Assembly: GCA_020636895.1 (NCBI GenBank)
Contig: JACJWZ010000002.1
Location: 558,001 to 622,000, forward strand
DNA length: 64,000 bases
Direction: 5' to 3'
Source: Thermoleophilales bacterium
GTDB taxonomy: Bacteria > Actinomycetota > Thermoleophilia > Solirubrobacterales > 70-9
Shown in pieces: positions 17,900-26,905 of the stretch (its first letter is position 1; each line of letters starts with the position of its first letter). The notes beneath the pieces are model-generated. The model saw only the letters and a list, made by a program, of their open reading frames with translations. It was not told the DNA's origin and ran no database searches. A program made the translations under genes and the position numbers.

Positions 17900-18652
17900 A
17901 TGGAGGGCTCAAGCGGGGGCGACCCGAAGGTGATCGTTGTCATGCCGGCGCGTCAGGCGGCGGCGACGCTGAAGCAAACCGTCTCCGAGATCCCGCTGGA
18001 AGCCGTGGACGAGATCATCCTCGTCGACGACAGCTCGACCGACGAGACCGTCGAGCTGGCCCGCAGCCTGCCGCTGACCGTGGTCTGGCACCCCCACCAG
18101 GTCGGCTACGGCGGCAACCAGAAGACCTGCTACATGCAGGCGCTCAACCACGGGGCGGACGTCGTTGTGATGCTGCATCCCGACGGTCAGTACGAGCCCG
18201 GGCTGATCCCGAGCATGATCGCCCCGATCATCGCCGGGGAGGCCGACATGGTCCTCGGCTCGCGGCTCGCGGTCCCGGGCGCCGCGCTGGCGGCCGGAAT
18301 GCCGCGCTGGAAGTGGCTCGCCAACCGCTTCCTGACGACGATCCAGAACTGGATCATGCACACGGATCTGAGCGAAGCCCACACCGGCTACCGGGCCTAC
18401 TCGCGGGACCTGCTGATCGGCATCCCCTTCCTGCGCAACTCGCTCGACTTCGTCTTCGACGCCGAGGTCCTCTACCAGGCGACCGAGCTCGGCTACCGGA
18501 TCGAGGAGGTGCCGGCGCGGTGCCGCTACTTCGACGAGGCGTCGTCGGTCGGCTTCAAGTCCGGGGTGGTCTACGGGACCAAGACGCTGCTCGCCGGGGC
18601 GCGGTTGATGCTGCATCGCGCGGGGTGGCGCTCCGCCAAGTACCGGGCCTGA
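17900..18652 (+). CDS. family 2 glycosyltransferase (DPM1/polyprenyl-phosphate type)
   Basis: A 250-residue GT-A enzyme without a membrane tail. VIVVMPARQAAATLKQTV starts the fold, EIILVDDSSTDET carries the nucleotide-binding acidic residues, and VVMLHPDGQYEP holds the DxD-like metal site; EAHTGYRAYSRDLL is typical of the dolichyl-phosphate-mannose-synthase-like group. TATGGT (17884-17889) ends ten bases before the ATG at 17900; another in-frame ATG at 17885 lies inside that box and is rejected. The stop overlaps the next gene's start (TGATG), so the two are coupled. It probably charges a lipid or starts a glycan chain for the membrane enzyme downstream. Confidence 0.85.
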   Translation: MEGSSGGDPKVIVVMPARQAAATLKQTVSEIPLEAVDEIILVDDSSTDETVELARSLPLTVVWHPHQVGYGGNQKTCYMQALNHGADVVVMLHPDGQYEPGLIPSMIAPIIAGEADMVLGSRLAVPGAALAAGMPRWKWLANRFLTTIQNWIMHTDLSEAHTGYRAYSRDLLIGIPFLRNSLDFVFDAEVLYQATELGYRIEEVPARCRYFDEASSVGFKSGVVYGTKTLLAGARLMLHRAGWRSAKYRA

Positions 18653-20442
18653 TGGCCGGGGCGAGCGCAGCGCGCGGCCCGCTCGCCGAGGACGGTCGCC
18701 TGCGCAGGTGGGCCGGCAAGCCCAACGCCGGCTGGCTGATCCTCGGGGCCTGCATGGTCGTGGCGGCCATCCTGGTCCTCGCCTGGAACGGAAGCACCTC
18801 GCTGACGATCGACGAGTGGCCCTACTTCGTCGATCGCAGCCACTGGACGCTCGAGAACATCATGCGACCGACCGGCGGGCACCTGCTGGCGCTCGGCATG
18901 GTCCTCTACAACGCCGACTACTCGATCTTCGGACCCGAGCCGCACCTGCCCCTGACGCTGGTGACGATCGGCTTCCAGTGCCTCGTCGCGGGGCTCGTCT
19001 ACGCGTACGCGCGACGCCGGATCGGCCCGCTGCCGGCCCTGATCCCGGCGGTCCTCATCCTCTTCCTCGGCGCCGGGTGGGAGATCCTGATGAGCTCGGC
19101 CGTGCTGCCGAACCAGATGGCGATGGCGGCCGGGATCGGGATGCTGCTGGCACTCGACCGGCGCGACCGGCGCGGCGACGCGCTCGCGTTCGTGCTGCTG
19201 GCGTGCTCGATCGCCTCGTTCTCGATCGGCCTCGCCTTCGCCGCCGCCGCGGCGCTGCGGATCGTCCTCGAGCGGCGCGAGCTCGGACTGCGCCGCCTCG
19301 TCATCGTCGTCGTCCCGCTCGCGCTCTACGCCGTCTGGTACGTGTGGGCGCTCAAGTACGAACAGGGGAACTTCGCCGCCTCGAACATCGGCTCGATGCC
19401 GTCGGCGATCTTCGACCAGATCAACGCGAGCCTCTCGGCCGTCACCGGCCTGTTCCGCGTCGACGGCAGGCCGGACATCGGGGACGCGCTGATCCTCGAG
19501 ACCTCGCGCACGACCGCGCTCGTGTTCGTGGCCGGCTTCGCCGTCGCCTGGCGCATCCTCAGGGGCCGCCCGCTGAGCCCGGCGGCGTGGACGACGCTCG
19601 CGCTGCTCGGCCTCTACGCGGTGCTGGTTGGGCTCGGGCTCAACGAGTTCCGCAAGCCCGACGCGAGCCGCTACGCCTACATGTTCAGCGTCCTGCTGAT
19701 GCTGGTGAGCGCCGACCTGCTGCAGGGGATCCGCATCCCGCGGGTCTGGGCGATCGCCGCCGTCGCCGCGCTGGCGGTCTCCCTCGTATCCAACGTCGCC
19801 CAGATGCACACCGCGGGGACCTTCTTCGAGAGCGAGTCGGAGCTCAACCGGGCCGAGGCGGGAGCGCTCGATCTGGTCAGGCCCTACGTCGCCCCGGACT
19901 TCGTCGCGGAGTCGGGGCGCGGCTACGGCGTCTTCCCCTACCGCGACATGACCCAGCCCGCGGTCAGGTACTTCGACGCCGTGGACCGGCTCGGCTCCCC
20001 CGGCTACGACCCCGGGGAGATCGCCGCGGCATCTCCGGATGCGCAGGCAGCGGCCGACAGGCTGCTCGTCTCCGCGCTCGACCCGTCGGTGCAGGAGGCG
20101 CCGAAACGACCGACAGGCGGGGGCGATGCGATCCCCGTCCTGCAACCGCTCGCTCTCAACGGCGAGGCGTCGGAGGCCGACGGCTGCGTCCTCGTCAGCC
20201 CCGTCCAGCCCGGGGCCACGTTCGCGCTCTTCCACGTGGCACCCGGCACGGGCCTAGCCTTCTACGCCAAGCGGCCGATGTCCGACGTCGCGGTCGGGCG
20301 CTTCACCGAGGGACCCGACATCAGCCTCGGGCCCGCGGGCAAGAGCGGCCTGATCTCGTTCCCGGAAGACGCCTACGACGGTCCATGGAAGGTCGGGCTC
20401 ACCTATACCGGCAAGGTGACCGCCTGCCCCGTCAGCGGGTAG
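18652..20442 (+). CDS. GT39-like integral membrane glycosyltransferase (hypothetical)
   Basis: A 596-residue protein with about eleven to twelve transmembrane helices followed by a soluble region of about 190 residues with an extracytoplasmic location predicted. The first loop after helix 1 carries TIDEWPYFVDR, an Asp-Glu pair placed as in GT-C enzymes that use polyprenyl-phosphate sugars. Its start codon overlaps the preceding GT2 stop, and a GT2/GT-C pair fits lipid-linked sugar synthesis followed by transfer outside. The C-terminal domain (VLVSPVQPGATFALFHVAPG onward) is not recognised. Similarity to the paralogues at 46178, 51663 and 54746 is weak. Confidence 0.65.
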   Translation: MAGASAARGPLAEDGRLRRWAGKPNAGWLILGACMVVAAILVLAWNGSTSLTIDEWPYFVDRSHWTLENIMRPTGGHLLALGMVLYNADYSIFGPEPHLPLTLVTIGFQCLVAGLVYAYARRRIGPLPALIPAVLILFLGAGWEILMSSAVLPNQMAMAAGIGMLLALDRRDRRGDALAFVLLACSIASFSIGLAFAAAAALRIVLERRELGLRRLVIVVVPLALYAVWYVWALKYEQGNFAASNIGSMPSAIFDQINASLSAVTGLFRVDGRPDIGDALILETSRTTALVFVAGFAVAWRILRGRPLSPAAWTTLALLGLYAVLVGLGLNEFRKPDASRYAYMFSVLLMLVSADLLQGIRIPRVWAIAAVAALAVSLVSNVAQMHTAGTFFESESELNRAEAGALDLVRPYVAPDFVAESGRGYGVFPYRDMTQPAVRYFDAVDRLGSPGYDPGEIAAASPDAQAAADRLLVSALDPSVQEAPKRPTGGGDAIPVLQPLALNGEASEADGCVLVSPVQPGATFALFHVAPGTGLAFYAKRPMSDVAVGRFTEGPDISLGPAGKSGLISFPEDAYDGPWKVGLTYTGKVTACPVSG

Positions 20443-20589
20443 CGGCTCAGCCGGTTCGCGCGCTTCGCGCATGGTCCTGCCGGCTATGTCGCGCTGAATC
20501 CGGCGGGGCGCCCTCTCACACCTGATCGCCCTGCGAGCCGCTGCCAAGGCCGCGTGGCCCGAGCTCCTCGCGGCACGGACGCGACGGAG

Positions 20590-20679
20590 CGGAGAGGGAG
20601 GGATTCGAACCCTCGAGAGAGCAATCAGCCCCCTACTCGCTTAGCAGGCGAGTGCCTTCAGCCACTCGGCCACCTCTCC
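20590..20679 (-). tRNA. tRNA-Ser (anticodon GCT)
   Basis: A 90-nt class II tRNA on the minus strand: acceptor GGAGAGG/CCTCTCC, anticodon stem CTCGC/GCGAG with loop CTGCTAA giving anticodon GCT, a long variable arm, and T-arm GAGGG TTCGAAT CCCTC. Discriminator G, no encoded CCA. Reads AGU and AGC serine codons. It lies between the membrane glycosyltransferase and the PLP-enzyme gene. Confidence 0.97.
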
Positions 20680-20792
20680 GGGAATCGCCCGCCGTTGTCA
20701 AGCCCGGCAGGCGGTGGCCGATTCTAGAGGGCGGTCAGTGACTGGGTGAGACCCCATTTCCGTTCGGAGCGGGGCGATACGCTCGCCGGGTC

Positions 20793-22004
20793 GTGGACCC
20801 GCAAGCCGCAGACAGCCTCTACGACCGCTACGAGGCGATCTTCGAAGGGATCGAGCCGCCCTTCGCCTTCGTCGACCTCGACGCGCTCGAGGAGAACTCG
20901 AAGGAGATGCTCCGACGGGCAGCGGGTAAGCCGATCCGCGTCGCCTCGAAGTCGATCCGCTGCCGTGAGGTGATCGATCGCGTCGCCGGCAGCGACGGCT
21001 ACGAGGGGATCCTCGCCTACGCGCTCCCCGAGGCGCTGATGCTCGCCCGCGCCGGGCACCGCGACATCGTCGTCGCCTACCCGACCGCCGACCGGCACGC
21101 AATCTCCGAGCTCGCCGAGATGACCGGCGCCGACCCCGAGCTCGCGATCACGCTCATCGTCGACGAGACGCGGCAGCTCGACCTGATCGAGGGCGCGGTC
21201 GGCAGCGGCGCGACGCCGATCAGGGTCGCGATCGACATCGACGTCAGCTACGCGACCATGCGCGGGCAGGTGCGGATCGGGCCGAAACGTTCACCGATCC
21301 GGACCCCGGCGCAGGCGCGCAAGCTCGCCGAGGAGATCGCCTCCCGGCCGGGGCTGCGGCTCGACGGGGTGCTCGCCTACGAGGGCCAGGTCGCGGGCGT
21401 CGGCGATGCCGCCCCCGGGAAGGCGCTGAAGAACCTCGCGATCCGCAGGATGCAGGCCGCCTCGATGAAGGAGCTGGCGGAGAGGCGGGCGGCGATCGTC
21501 GCCGCGGTCAGCGAGGTGGGGCCGCTGCGGTTCGTCAACGGCGGCGGCACCGGCAGCCTCGAGCTGACGACCAGGGAGAGCGCCGTCACCGAGCTCGCCG
21601 CGGGCTCCGGCTTCTACGCCCCCGCCCTCTTCGACACCTACAGCCGCTTCACGCTCACCCCCGCCGCCGGGTTCGCGCTGCCGATCGTCCGCCGCCCCGA
21701 CACCGCGATCGCGACCGCGCTCGGCGGCGGCTACGTCGCCTCCGGCCCCGCCGGCGCCGACCGCCTCCCCTCCCCCTGGCTCCCCGCGGGCCTCCACCTC
21801 GACAAGCTCGAGGGCGCCGGCGAGGTGCAGACGCCGCTGCTCGGCGAGGCGGCCGTCCGGCTCAAGGTGGGCAACCGCGTCTACATGCGCCACGCGAAGG
21901 CGGGCGAGCTCTGCGAGCACTTCAACGTGCTTCACCTGATCGAGGGCGACGCGATCGTCAGCGAGGCCCCGACCTACCGCGGCGAGGGCTACGTCTTCGT
22001 CTGA
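20793..22004 (+). CDS. alanine racemase-fold PLP enzyme (amino-acid deaminase/aldolase-like)
   Basis: A 403-residue fold-type III PLP enzyme. AFVDLDALEENSKEML opens the barrel and Lys53 in RVASKSIR is the expected Schiff-base lysine; the C-terminal domain ends with LCEHFNVLHLIEGDAIV and a family-typical GEGYVFV. Proteins of this subgroup are annotated as amino-acid deaminase/aldolase, close to D-threonine aldolase and D-serine dehydratase, where a His and a Cys near the C-terminus (here CEH) bind a metal. The start is GTG at 20793, nine bases behind TACGCT, suggesting a leaderless or nearly leaderless mRNA. Followed by the composite repeat and a convergent gene. Confidence 0.82.
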   Translation: MDPQAADSLYDRYEAIFEGIEPPFAFVDLDALEENSKEMLRRAAGKPIRVASKSIRCREVIDRVAGSDGYEGILAYALPEALMLARAGHRDIVVAYPTADRHAISELAEMTGADPELAITLIVDETRQLDLIEGAVGSGATPIRVAIDIDVSYATMRGQVRIGPKRSPIRTPAQARKLAEEIASRPGLRLDGVLAYEGQVAGVGDAAPGKALKNLAIRRMQAASMKELAERRAAIVAAVSEVGPLRFVNGGGTGSLELTTRESAVTELAAGSGFYAPALFDTYSRFTLTPAAGFALPIVRRPDTAIATALGGGYVASGPAGADRLPSPWLPAGLHLDKLEGAGEVQTPLLGEAAVRLKVGNRVYMRHAKAGELCEHFNVLHLIEGDAIVSEAPTYRGEGYVFV

Positions 22005-22066
22005 GCGGGCGCCCGCCCCTGCCCTCGTCCTACGCGCGGCACCCAACAATCCTCCGAGCAACTCAC

Positions 22067-22207
22067 CGAGTGGCACAACCTGGCGACGAGACCGCCAGGT
22101 CAGACCACTCGATGCCGATTCGTGGCTCCCCTGGGCGACGGAAAGATCCCCGCGGCGGACCTGTCACCCGGGAGTGGACTACTTCTCTGTTTCTGGGTGA
22201 CAGGTCC
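22067..22207 (+). repeat. composite two-hairpin repeat, copy 1
   Basis: Element A (22067-22114) is a 48-nt imperfect palindrome with outer arms CGAGTGG/CCACTCG and inner arms CCTGGCG/CGCCAGG around a GACGAGA-type loop. Element B (22157-22207) has perfect 13-bp arms GGACCTGTCACCC and GGGTGACAGGTCC with a 25-nt loop. The same pair, in reverse orientation, occurs at 60582-60732: A matches at 42 of 48 positions and the 25-nt B loops at 20 of 25, while the 42-53 nt between A and B are unrelated. Copy 1 lies between two convergent genes, so it may serve here as a bidirectional terminator. Confidence 0.85.
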
Positions 22208-22231
22208 ACTCGGGGCTCGGTGAACTGGCCG

Positions 22232-23620
22232 CTACTTCTTCCGCCGCCGGCGCTTCTTCCCCGCGACCGGCTCCACCACCGGACCGAGCACCCGCTCGGT
22301 GTACTCGTTGGCGAAGGCGCCGCCCGGGTCGAGCCGCTCGCGGACGGCGAGGAAGTCGCCGAAGCGCGGGTAGAGGCCGCGCAGGTCGGCGTCGTCGCGC
22401 GTGTGACGCTTGCCCCAGTGCGGCCGCCCACCGAAGCGGGCCATCAGCGACTCGACCGCGTCGAAGTAGGGCTTGTGCCCCTCGCCGTGGCGATCGAAGT
22501 GAACGGCGACGTAGCAGGAGTCGCGCTCGAAGCTCGGGCTCAGCATCGCGTCGTCGGCGGCGACGAAGCGCACCTCGATGGGGAAGGCGACCTTGAGATC
22601 ACGGCGGTTGGCGATCTCGAGCACCCCCTCGACGGCCTCGCGCGCGTTGGCCCGCGGCACGCAGTACTCCATCTCCGTGAACTTGAGCTGGCGCTCGGAG
22701 GCGAAGACGCGGAAGGAGTGGTCGAGCTTGCGGGAGACGCCCGAGCCCGATGCCGCCAACTTCGAGAGCGCCGGGATCGAGGCGGGCACGAAGCGGGTCA
22801 CGGTCGCGAAGGCGCCCGCCACCCAGTTCTCGAGGACGACCTCCTGCGCGTAGGTCGCAACCGCGCTGGGAGGATCAGCCGCGGCGTCGGTGCGGGTGCT
22901 CTCGCGGCACAGCGCCGTATCGGTATGGGGAAAGACGTAGAACTCGAAGTGGTCGAGCTCGTCGGCGAGCTTGTCCATCCCCGCGAGCACCTCGCCGAGC
23001 GGGCGGGTGCGGTCGAAGCGCTCGATCCGGAACGGCGCCACCGTCCGCATCGTCACCGAGTAGATCGCACCGAGCGCACCGATACCGACGCGGGCGGCGC
23101 GGAAGGCGTCGGGGTCGCTCGCCTCGCTGAGCTCGTGCAGGACGCCGTCGGCCGTGACGATCTCGATCGCCTCGATCTGCGCCGAGAGGTTGCGCCACTT
23201 CGCGCCGGTCCCATGGGTGGCGGTCGAGATCGCACCGGCGAGCGTCTGCTTGTCGATGTCGCCGAGGTTCTCGAGCGCGAGGCCGTGGCGGTCGAGCTTG
23301 CGGTTGAGGTCGCCGAGCCGGATCCCGGCCTCGACCTTGACCCGGTTCCCGGGCCGGTCGACCTCGAGGATCCGGTTCATCCCCTCGATCCGCAGCATCG
23401 ACCCGTCGGTGACGGCGGCCGGGGTGAACGAATGCCCGGAGCCAGCGACCTTGACCGCCCGTCCGGCCGTCGTCGCGTTCATGACCGCCTCGATCAGCCC
23501 CTCGCGCGTGTGCGGATGGGCGATCACCTCAGGGCGACAGCGTTGCTCGCGCGACCAGTTGCGCCAGTGGTAGCCGGTCTGGCGGTCCGCAGCGGGCTTG
23601 TCGGTCTTCGCCTTGGCCAT
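22232..23620 (-). CDS. sugar-1,4-lactone oxidase (L-gulonolactone / D-arabinono-lactone oxidase family)
   Basis: A 462-residue VAO-family flavoenzyme. VAGSGHSFTP places His63 as the site of covalent FAD attachment; GDIDKQTLAGAISTATHG and RVGIGALGAIYSV are the FAD_binding_4 landmarks, and the ALO domain ends with GGRPHWGKRH, the conserved catalytic HWGK. The family oxidises aldonolactones such as gulono- or xylono-lactone. The last residues are very basic (KKRRRRKK). No signal peptide. TAACCT ends six bases before the ATG, so the transcript is probably leaderless. The gene runs toward the composite repeat and is divergent from tRNA-Ser(TGA). Confidence 0.9.
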   Translation of the reverse strand: MAKAKTDKPAADRQTGYHWRNWSREQRCRPEVIAHPHTREGLIEAVMNATTAGRAVKVAGSGHSFTPAAVTDGSMLRIEGMNRILEVDRPGNRVKVEAGIRLGDLNRKLDRHGLALENLGDIDKQTLAGAISTATHGTGAKWRNLSAQIEAIEIVTADGVLHELSEASDPDAFRAARVGIGALGAIYSVTMRTVAPFRIERFDRTRPLGEVLAGMDKLADELDHFEFYVFPHTDTALCRESTRTDAAADPPSAVATYAQEVVLENWVAGAFATVTRFVPASIPALSKLAASGSGVSRKLDHSFRVFASERQLKFTEMEYCVPRANAREAVEGVLEIANRRDLKVAFPIEVRFVAADDAMLSPSFERDSCYVAVHFDRHGEGHKPYFDAVESLMARFGGRPHWGKRHTRDDADLRGLYPRFGDFLAVRERLDPGGAFANEYTERVLGPVVEPVAGKKRRRRKK

Positions 23621-23671
23621 GACGTCAGGTTATGGACTTCCCGCTGCGCTCTAACCTCACGCAGCGAATCC

Positions 23672-23759
23672 GGAGGGGTGGCAGAGCGGTTGAATGCGCC
23701 AGTCTTGAAAACTGGTAACGGGCAACCCCCGTTCGTGGGTTCGAATCCCACCCCCTCCG
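23672..23759 (+). tRNA. tRNA-Ser (anticodon TGA)
   Basis: An 88-nt class II tRNA: acceptor GGAGGGG/CCCCTCC, anticodon stem CCAGT/ACTGG with loop CTTGAAA giving anticodon TGA, long variable arm ACGGGCAACCCCCGT, and T-arm GTGGG TTCGAAT CCCAC. Discriminator G, no encoded CCA. Reads UCA and other UCN serine codons. It begins 51 bp from the divergent lactone-oxidase start. Confidence 0.97.
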
Positions 23760-23760
23760 C

Positions 23761-23871
23761 TTTCTCGAGGAGCTGATCGCGACCGCCGAGGCGGGCGGGC
23801 CGGCCCACGCCGCGATCCCGCGCTTCCCCGGAACCGAGGGACCGGCGCAGGACGCCCGCCGTTCTGCTTGA
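23761..23871 (+). pseudogene. possible 3' gene remnant behind tRNA-Ser
   Basis: Immediately after the tRNA an open stretch of 36 codons reads FLEELIATAEAGGPAHAAIP and ends at a TGA, with strongly GC-rich third positions and an amphipathic helix-like start. It has no start codon and no Shine-Dalgarno, so it looks like the tail of a gene whose front was lost, perhaps when something inserted at the tRNA. The family is not recognised and chance cannot be ruled out. Confidence 0.25.
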
Positions 23872-23944
23872 GTCCCCGCCCAAGCTCGGGCTGAAGAGAT
23901 CCGCCGGACGGCCGGTGGAGCCCTGTCGTTCTGGGAGGAGCGAG

Positions 23945-25879
23945 ATGACGAAGAGGACCTGGATCGGTGCGATCGCCCTGGCGATCGTGATGGCGTTCAC
24001 CGCGCAGCCCGCGTTCGCCGGACTCGGCGACGTCGAGACGCCGACCGTCGAAGGTCCGGAGGCCAGCGGACCCGGCAACACGCCGTTCCTGGCGACCGAC
24101 ATCGACCTCGCCTCCAAGGGCTACGTCGAGGAGGAGTACGAGTACTCCGGCGACGCCTTCCGCTACGACCGCACCGGCGCCGACGACGTCACCGCTACGA
24201 AGATCACCACCGGCGGCCCCAACAGCGACGGCAAGTTCCCGTACCGGACGCGGATGATCGTGCGCCGCCCCGCGAACCCCGCCGACTTCAACGGCACCGT
24301 CGTCGTCGAGTGGCTCAACGTCACCGCCGGCTTCGATGTCGAGTGGAACTGGATGGGTGACCCGCAGTACCTGATCGACAACGGCTACGCCTGGGTCGGC
24401 ATCTCGGCCCAGAACGTCGGCATCAACGCCCTCAAGGGCTTCAACCCGACCCGCTACGGCGACCTCGTCAACCCGGACCCGCTGCCGAACCCACAGAGCG
24501 ACAGCGACGCGCTCTCCTTCGAGATCTACTCGGCCGGGATCAAGGCGCTGCTCGACGCCGGCAACGGCGCCGACCCACTCCCCGGGATGACGCCGTCGAC
24601 GGTCATCGCCTCCGGCGAGTCGCAGTCCGGAAGCCGGATGAGCGCCTACTACAACAAGATCCAGCCGCTGCACGAGCTCGTCGACGCGTTCCTGATCACG
24701 GTCTCGACCGGAACCCTGCGCGACGACCGCCCGGAGAAGGCGATCCGGGTGATCTCCGAGACCGAGAACCGGACGCAGCGGACCGAACCTGACAACAGCA
24801 CCTACCGCCAGTGGGAGGTCGCGGGCGGATCGCACCTGCCGCGGATGGCCTGGGACAACGCGGAGGGGCCGTTGACGAGGGACCTCGGCACGCTCGATGT
24901 CGATTGCCAGAAGTTCCCGCTTTCGAGGGTGCAATGGCCGTTCGTCGTCAACTCGGCGATCGCCGACCTGGTGACGTGGTCCGGCGGCGGCGCCGCGCCG
25001 CCGATCGGACCGCGCGGTGTCTACACCGACCCGACGACGCTGGAGCGCGATCAGTACGGGATCGGCAAGGGCGGCATCCGCCTGCCCGCGGTCGACATCC
25101 CGGTCGAGGTGAACACGGGCGTCAACGCCGCAGAGCCGGGGGGACCGCCCTTGTCGGTCTTCTGCGTTCTGCTCGGCTCCTCCGAGGTGCTGCCTGACTC
25201 GACCCTGACGAGCCTCTACCACGACTACGGCGACTACGTCGACAAGACCGCGCCCGCGGTGCAGGCCGTCGCCGACCAGGGATTCATCGTCCAGGGGGAC
25301 GTCCCGCGCCTGCAGCAGATGTACGAGGAGGTCCCGTACCTGAGGCCGACCGTTCCCGTCCCCGACAAGGATGCGACGCGTGGCGATCTGACGCTGACCT
25401 GGCGCGGCACCGAGGCGGCGCAGTCGACCTTCGCACTCGAGCACTCCAAGGACAAGGGCGCCACGTGGTCCCCCGTCTCGGGTGCCGAAGCGCTCGCGAG
25501 CCCGACGTTCACGTTCCCCGGCAAGGGCGAGACGGACGGCAAGTGGATCTACCGCGTGCGCTCCTCGACGATCATCCCGGCCAACGTCGAGGCGCCGGAG
25601 ACCACCGTGACGACGCCGTACTCCGACTCGTCCGGTCAGGTGATCGCTGACCGCAAGGGCCCGAAGCTGAAGCTGAAGTGCCCGAAGAACGTCAAGCGCG
25701 GCTCGAAGGCCTTCGTCAAGGTCAAGGCCAAGGACAAGGGCGTCGGGCTGAAGAAGAAGCCGAAGTCCAAGATCCGCATCAACACGAAGCGCCCAGGCGT
25801 GCGGAAGATCACCGCCAAGGCCAAGGACAAGCTCGGCAACAAGTCCAAGAAGTCCTGCAAGGTCAAGGTCGTCAAGTAG
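23945..25879 (+). CDS. secreted alpha/beta-hydrolase domain protein
   Basis: A 644-residue exported protein. A signal peptide ([20 protein letters not shown]) precedes a large alpha/beta-hydrolase domain like PF20091 (Abhydrolase_10): [19 protein letters not shown], a nucleophile elbow [10 protein letters not shown] with Ser226, and [10 protein letters not shown] with a likely catalytic His. After about residue 490 a fibronectin-like beta domain ([20 protein letters not shown]) and a lysine-rich Ig-like tail ([19 protein letters not shown]) follow. The tail resembles that of the TolB-like protein at 13476 and may hold the protein at the cell surface. A good GGAGG precedes the ATG. Substrate unknown. 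Confidence 0.82.
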   Translation: MTKRTWIGAIALAIVMAFTAQPAFAGLGDVETPTVEGPEASGPGNTPFLATDIDLASKGYVEEEYEYSGDAFRYDRTGADDVTATKITTGGPNSDGKFPYRTRMIVRRPANPADFNGTVVVEWLNVTAGFDVEWNWMGDPQYLIDNGYAWVGISAQNVGINALKGFNPTRYGDLVNPDPLPNPQSDSDALSFEIYSAGIKALLDAGNGADPLPGMTPSTVIASGESQSGSRMSAYYNKIQPLHELVDAFLITVSTGTLRDDRPEKAIRVISETENRTQRTEPDNSTYRQWEVAGGSHLPRMAWDNAEGPLTRDLGTLDVDCQKFPLSRVQWPFVVNSAIADLVTWSGGGAAPPIGPRGVYTDPTTLERDQYGIGKGGIRLPAVDIPVEVNTGVNAAEPGGPPLSVFCVLLGSSEVLPDSTLTSLYHDYGDYVDKTAPAVQAVADQGFIVQGDVPRLQQMYEEVPYLRPTVPVPDKDATRGDLTLTWRGTEAAQSTFALEHSKDKGATWSPVSGAEALASPTFTFPGKGETDGKWIYRVRSSTIIPANVEAPETTVTTPYSDSSGQVIADRKGPKLKLKCPKNVKRGSKAFVKVKAKDKGVGLKKKPKSKIRINTKRPGVRKITAKAKDKLGNKSKKSCKVKVVK

Positions 25880-25925
25880 CGGACGCGCGATGCCGGGGGC
25901 TCGCCCCCCGGTATCGTCGCGCGGC

Positions 25926-26873
25926 ATGAGCACCTGCGTCGTCACCGGGGGAGCCGGCTTCCTCGGCTCCCATCTCTGCGATCACCTGCTGAAGGCGGGA
26001 CACCGGGTCATCTGCCTCGACAACCTCGAGACCGGGTCGCTGCGCAACATCAGCCACATCCGCGACGCCGACTTCGTCTTCGACAACCACGACATCACGG
26101 AGTTCGTGCGGATCGAGGAGCCGGTCGACTTCGTCTACCACCTCGCCTCCCCCGCCAGTCCGATCGACTACCAGCGGCTGCCTCTGCACACGCTCAAGGT
26201 CGGCTCCTACGGGACGCACCACATGCTCGGCGTCGCCAAGCAGAAGCGGGCACGCTTCCTGCTCGCCTCGACTTCGGAGGTCTACGGCGACCCGCAGATC
26301 CACCCGCAGCCGGAGAGCTACTGGGGGCACGTCAACCCGATCGGTCCCCGCGGCGTCTACGACGAGGCGAAGCGCTACGCCGAGGCGCTGACGATGGCCT
26401 ACCACCGCCAGCAGGGCGTCGACACGCACATAGTCCGCATCTTCAACACCTACGGCCCCCGAGTCCGGCCACACGACGGCCGGGCCGTCTCGACCTTCCT
26501 GCGCCAAGCGCTCCAGGACAAGCCCCTGACGGTCTTCGGCGACGGCAGCCAGACCAGGAGCTTCTGCTACGTGGAGGACCTGGTCCGAGGGCTGATCGCG
26601 CTGATGGAGTCCGACGCGCATCTGCCCGTCAACATCGGCAACCCCGACGAGTACACGCTGCAGGAGCTCGCCGAGACCGTGATCAAGGTCACCGGATCGC
26701 GCTCGGAGATCGTCTACGAGGCTCTGCCGGTCGACGACCCGCAGGTGCGCCAGCCCGACATCAGCAAGGCGCGAGAGATGCTCGGCTGGGAGCCGACCAT
26801 CGGCCTCGAGGAAGGGCTTCGCAGGACGATCGAGCAGTCCGGCGTCGAACGGCTCGTCGGCGCCTTGGACTAG
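25926..26873 (+). CDS. UDP-glucuronate decarboxylase-like NAD-dependent epimerase (SDR)
   Basis: A 315-residue extended [16 protein letters not shown] (GGAGFLG at 8-14) binds [14 protein letters not shown] and [12 protein letters not shown] supply the catalytic Ser and Yxxx[10 protein letters not shown] and [15 protein letters not shown] are diagnostic of UXS-type enzymes. It probably converts UDP-glucuronate to UDP-xylose or makes a related nucleotide sugar for the glycan genes nearby. TATCGT ends eight bases before the ATG, so the mRNA is probably leaderless. Two GT4 genes follow on the same strand. Confidence 0.87.
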   Translation: MSTCVVTGGAGFLGSHLCDHLLKAGHRVICLDNLETGSLRNISHIRDADFVFDNHDITEFVRIEEPVDFVYHLASPASPIDYQRLPLHTLKVGSYGTHHMLGVAKQKRARFLLASTSEVYGDPQIHPQPESYWGHVNPIGPRGVYDEAKRYAEALTMAYHRQQGVDTHIVRIFNTYGPRVRPHDGRAVSTFLRQALQDKPLTVFGDGSQTRSFCYVEDLVRGLIALMESDAHLPVNIGNPDEYTLQELAETVIKVTGSRSEIVYEALPVDDPQVRQPDISKAREMLGWEPTIGLEEGLRRTIEQSGVERLVGALD

Positions 26874-26905
26874 GGCGGCCCCTCCGCGTTATCGTCCGCG
26901 CCGCC

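Noticed and set aside
13412..18652. Very long open frame (over 1,700 codons) on the + strand across 13.4-18.7 kb
   Set aside because: It runs antisense to the GT2/GT4 fusion and out of frame with the TolB-like gene; long empty frames are expected opposite GC-rich codons. Only its end (17900-18652) is a real gene.
18313..20525. Frame extending the membrane glycosyltransferase upstream to 18313
   Set aside because: It overlaps the upstream GT2 gene; the ATG at 18652 overlapping that gene's stop is the natural start.
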